Below the pieces are notes generated by a model. The model was not told the DNA's origin, did no database searches, and was given only the letters and a program-made list of their open reading frames with translations. Positions 5,108 to 7,055 of a DNA stretch of 7,055 nt are shown here, in pieces. The stretch covers positions 1-7,055 of the forward strand of contig JAUWXC010000034.1 of NCBI GenBank assembly GCA_030616565.1, in the 5' to 3' direction. Origin of the DNA: Methanocellales archaeon. Lineage in GTDB: Archaea > Halobacteriota > UBA148 > JAUWXC01. The translations under genes were made by a program, and so were the position numbers. Positions within the stretch are counted from its first letter, which is position 1, and each line of letters begins with the position of its first letter.

Positions 5108-6333
5108 TATAAGATGAGATTGAGCAAACCGCCTACCAGCAAAGCCGAGGTGACCATGATCACAGCGGATTTTGCCATGCCCACTATCCCCAGCTCTTTA
5201 GTTAAAATGGCAAACGTAGCCACACATGGGAAATACATCGCCAATACTACGCTGGCCACTATCGTTTGGGACATCGTCAAGCCAAGGGGCAAAAGCATCC
5301 CTATAGCTACATCTTTACGCAGGAAGCCGACTATAAGTGCTCCGACCGTCTCCTCTGGTAGTCCGAGCAGGCCTACCACGACAGGAGCGGCGATTTTGCC
5401 CATGAATTCGATGATTCCCAAGACATAAAGGATATTTACGATAAATACGCCCAGCAGCACATATGGAATTGCCTCCCCCAGAAAGAACCTTATTCTCATC
5501 CACAGCTTCTTCAGTAATGCACCCCAATATGGAATCCTGTAGGGTGGAACCTCCATAAATATCTCTGGACTTTCGCCCTTCAAAATTTTGTTGAGTAAAA
5601 GTCCAAGGACTACCCATACCATAAGAAGTGTCAAAAAAACGATTCCAAGAGCTTCTGCACCATACCTGCCCACCAGTCCGACTATCATGGCAATCTGAGC
5701 CATGCAGGGAACCGCAATTGCCATAAGGGTTGCAGCAATGAAAACCTGTCTCTTCGTCTCCAAGACCCTGGTGGATAGAGCACCAGGAACGTTGCACCCC
5801 AGACCGAGCAAGAAGGAAACTATAGCTAAGCCATGCAAGCCTATTCTGTGCATTAGGCTGTCTACAAGCACAGCCAATCTAGGCAAATACCCACAGTCCT
5901 CTAGAAAACTCAGTACCAGATAAAATGCGAACACATAAGGCAAAACCATTGCAAAAGGAACGTAGAGCCCGGTGGTTAACAAACCCATGGACTGCACATA
6001 ATCTACTTTTCCCTCTATTAGCGTTCCGACCAAAACATCATGGACAAAACCAGGACCCAGTAGTTCGCTTAATTTCATCACCAAGGGAGTGTAGATATCA
6101 AAGATCGGTTCGAATACGTAGCTGATTAGTCCTTCACCAATAAATCTTATAATCTGAAAGGTTAGAAGCAGGACCACTATGGCTATGGGAATGCCAGTCA
6201 AGGGCTTGATGCTCGCGTCTCCTATTCGCTCCAAAAAGGTGTGGTGACGGTGGGTCACGGTTTGCACCTGGCTGACTATTCTGCCAACCTCAGCCCATCT
6301 TTGCTCATCAGTACGTTCATCGTTGACCGGCAT
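5107..6333 (-). CDS. feoB: FeoB membrane (Gate) domain protein, split from its G domain
   Basis: This 408-residue protein is the ferrous-iron permease part of FeoB. After about 45 soluble residues resembling a shortened GDI helical region comes GIPIAIVVLLLTFQ, the usual first FeoB membrane segment. Then come EDCGYLPR (145-152), the Gate signature LGLGCNVPGALSTRVLETKR (176-195), a second motif VPCMAQ (208-213), the FeoB C-terminal GFLRKD (336-341) and FPC at 368-370. The membrane Cys residues (180, 210, 370) match places where FeoB proteins carry conserved Cys thought to line the Fe(II) path. PCMAQ is a variant of the commoner SCGAR/PCSAQ. GAGAGGG lies 5-6 nt before the ATG at 6333. The preceding G-domain gene ends 12 nt upstream in the same frame. 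Confidence 0.93.
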   Translation of the reverse strand: MPVNDERTDEQRWAEVGRIVSQVQTVTHRHHTFLERIGDASIKPLTGIPIAIVVLLLTFQIIRFIGEGLISYVFEPIFDIYTPLVMKLSELLGPGFVHDVLVGTLIEGKVDYVQSMGLLTTGLYVPFAMVLPYVFAFYLVLSFLEDCGYLPRLAVLVDSLMHRIGLHGLAIVSFLLGLGCNVPGALSTRVLETKRQVFIAATLMAIAVPCMAQIAMIVGLVGRYGAEALGIVFLTLLMVWVVLGLLLNKILKGESPEIFMEVPPYRIPYWGALLKKLWMRIRFFLGEAIPYVLLGVFIVNILYVLGIIEFMGKIAAPVVVGLLGLPEETVGALIVGFLRKDVAIGMLLPLGLTMSQTIVASVVLAMYFPCVATFAILTKELGIVGMAKSAVIMVTSALLVGGLLNLIL

Positions 6334-6345
6334 CTTAACCCTCTC

Positions 6346-6942
6346 TTATGTGCTTGTACGAAGCATAACCCCTGGCAATCTGGAGACAAGTTCTTTGATT
6401 CCCTCACCAGTAATGGCAACTGTGGGCGCAACTGGAACGCCTAAAAGTTTTTCAAATTTTTCCACATCGATGACGATGCCCTTATGCTTTGCCTCATCCC
6501 ACATGTTAAGCGCCATAATCATTGGTATTTTTCTTTCCAGCAATTGAAGTGTCAGATATAAGCTCCTCTCCAGGTTTGTGGCATCCACTACATTGACAAC
6601 TAACTCCCCCTTTTTCAGCATCTCAACAGCCACTTCCTCTGCCTTGGAGATTGGCTCTAAGGTGTACGTTCCAGGCACGTCAATCACTTCCACCCACCGC
6701 TCCCCGAGCTTCATTGCACCCTTCTTGAATTCTACTGTAGTGCCAGGATAGTTTGAAACTATGACGTTCACACCTGTTAGCCTGGAGAATACAGCGCTCT
6801 TGCCCACGTTGGGATTTCCCATCAGAAGTATTTTCATTTTGTCGCAGATGGAACATCTGCGAGATGCCCCAACCCCATGGGTTGCGAGCTCTTCCCAATT
6901 CTTTGAATTGGAAGAGTTGTAATTCCTGCGGAATTTCAACAT
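6346..6942 (-). CDS. feoB: FeoB N-terminal GTPase domain as a separate protein
   Basis: This 198-residue protein is the G-protein half of FeoB, which gates Fe(II) uptake. G1 is GNPNVGKS (42-49), G2/switch I NYPGTT (64-69), G3 DVPGTY (88-93), G4 NMWD (146-149) and G5 AITGEG (176-181). The protein ends soon after G5, so most of the GDI domain is absent or lies at the start of the next gene. The ATG at 6942 overlaps the end of feoA and has GAGGTG close by. Residues 1-35 do not look like a FeoB domain, apart from CSIC at 30-33, and are encoded by a tract of inverted repeats. The ATG at 6837 (Met36), immediately before KILLMGNP, is therefore a real alternative start, although no ribosome site precedes it. 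A TAA alone parts this frame from the Gate protein. Confidence 0.92.
   Translation of the reverse strand: MLKFRRNYNSSNSKNWEELATHGVGASRRCSICDKMKILLMGNPNVGKSAVFSRLTGVNVIVSNYPGTTVEFKKGAMKLGERWVEVIDVPGTYTLEPISKAEEVAVEMLKKGELVVNVVDATNLERSLYLTLQLLERKIPMIMALNMWDEAKHKGIVIDVEKFEKLLGVPVAPTVAITGEGIKELVSRLPGVMLRTST
6842..6862. repeat. Perfect inverted repeat just upstream of the FeoB G-domain core
   Basis: The arms TCGCAGATG and CATCTGCGA (9 bp) flank a 3-base spacer. The repeat ends four bases before the internal ATG at 6837. It could be a hairpin in the mRNA or a protein-binding site; as coding sequence it yields the CSIC motif. Confidence 0.7.
6870..6884. repeat. Imperfect palindrome CAACCCCATGGGTTG
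   Basis: The arms pair fully except for one extra C on the left. It lies between two longer inverted repeats in the feoA-feoB junction. On its own it could be chance. Confidence 0.4.
6889..6916. repeat. Inverted repeat, 12-bp arms with one bulge, TTT loop
   Basis: CTCTTCCCAATTC (6889-6901) and GAATTGGAAGAG (6905-6916) pair over 12 bp with a single bulged C. It lies 20 bp after the feoA stop and could form a stable hairpin in the feo mRNA. Confidence 0.65.
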
Positions 6943-7055
6943 TTCACCTCTACAAAGACTTTTGCTGCCATCCCCCTCCCGATCGCAACCCTGGCTCCAT
7001 CTACTTCAACGACGATCGGGCCTCTAAGAGGCCCAGAAGTTATCTTTTGAATTGT
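6936..7055 (-). CDS. feoA: FeoA, C-terminal part (5' end outside the window)
   Basis: The last 39 residues are visible. They have the SH3-like FeoA pattern: SGPLRGPIVVEVDGARVAIG, then RGMAAKVFVEVKC and TGA. FeoA is a small cytosolic partner of FeoB thought to influence its GTPase and transport activity. The frame overlaps the proposed FeoB G-domain start by seven bases, as expected in a feoAB operon. The start and promoter lie beyond base 7055. Confidence 0.85.
   Translation of the reverse strand, partial: TIQKITSGPLRGPIVVEVDGARVAIGRGMAAKVFVEVKC

Noticed and set aside
7018..7034. Inverted repeat GGGCCTC-TAA-GAGGCCC as a regulatory hairpin
   Set aside because: It encodes the conserved GPLRGP part of FeoA, so the symmetry can be explained by coding.

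Overview
The window is a block of ten minus-strand genes (the two at the window edges are partial) that looks archaeal and anaerobic. Three things suggest Archaea: strong GGAGGTGAT-type ribosome sites, a TATA-like element about 27 bp upstream of an apparently leaderless GTG start, and the gene content (DUF134, stand-alone Mrp, MinD ATPases with inserted ferredoxins, a two-gene FeoB). The exact lineage cannot be read from the sequence. A methanogen- or ANME-like euryarchaeon is a guess; related clusters also occur in anaerobic bacteria.

Read in transcription order (high to low coordinates), the first unit is a ferrous-iron uptake operon. It holds the C-terminal end of FeoA (6936 to window end), a separate FeoB G-domain protein (6346-6942), a separate FeoB membrane/Gate protein (5107-6333) and an unrecognised His/Cys-containing polytopic membrane protein (4426-5097, TTG start). 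The two FeoB parts lie in one reading frame, parted by a single TAA. The feoA-feoB junction carries three tiled inverted repeats.

A 98-bp gap (4328-4425) precedes the second unit. It contains a TATA-like box and a perfect 22-bp palindrome that abuts the GTG start of a DUF134 regulator (3878-4327). The likely reading is an autoregulated, leaderless operon promoter. Then follow, with overlaps or gaps of at most 33 nt: an Mrp/Nbp35 ATPase (3045-3878), a NifX/orange-protein-like protein with a Met/Gly-rich, coiled-coil tail (2470-3048), a Trp/Pro/Gly-rich DUF5320-like protein with the same coiled-coil end (2121-2453), a 51-residue zinc-ribbon protein (1946-2101) and a second compact NifX-like protein (1553-1912).

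After a 119-bp gap come two tandem MinD-type ATPases with inserted 2x[4Fe-4S] ferredoxin domains (609-1433 complete; the one starting at 595 runs off the window). The set of two MinD-ferredoxin ATPases, an Mrp ATPase and NifX-fold small proteins matches the parts list of the orange-protein (ORP) complex of Desulfovibrio, whose ORP binds a Mo-Cu-S cluster. My inference is that this is an archaeal ORP-like metal/Fe-S cofactor locus, with DUF134 as local regulator and Feo next door supplying iron.
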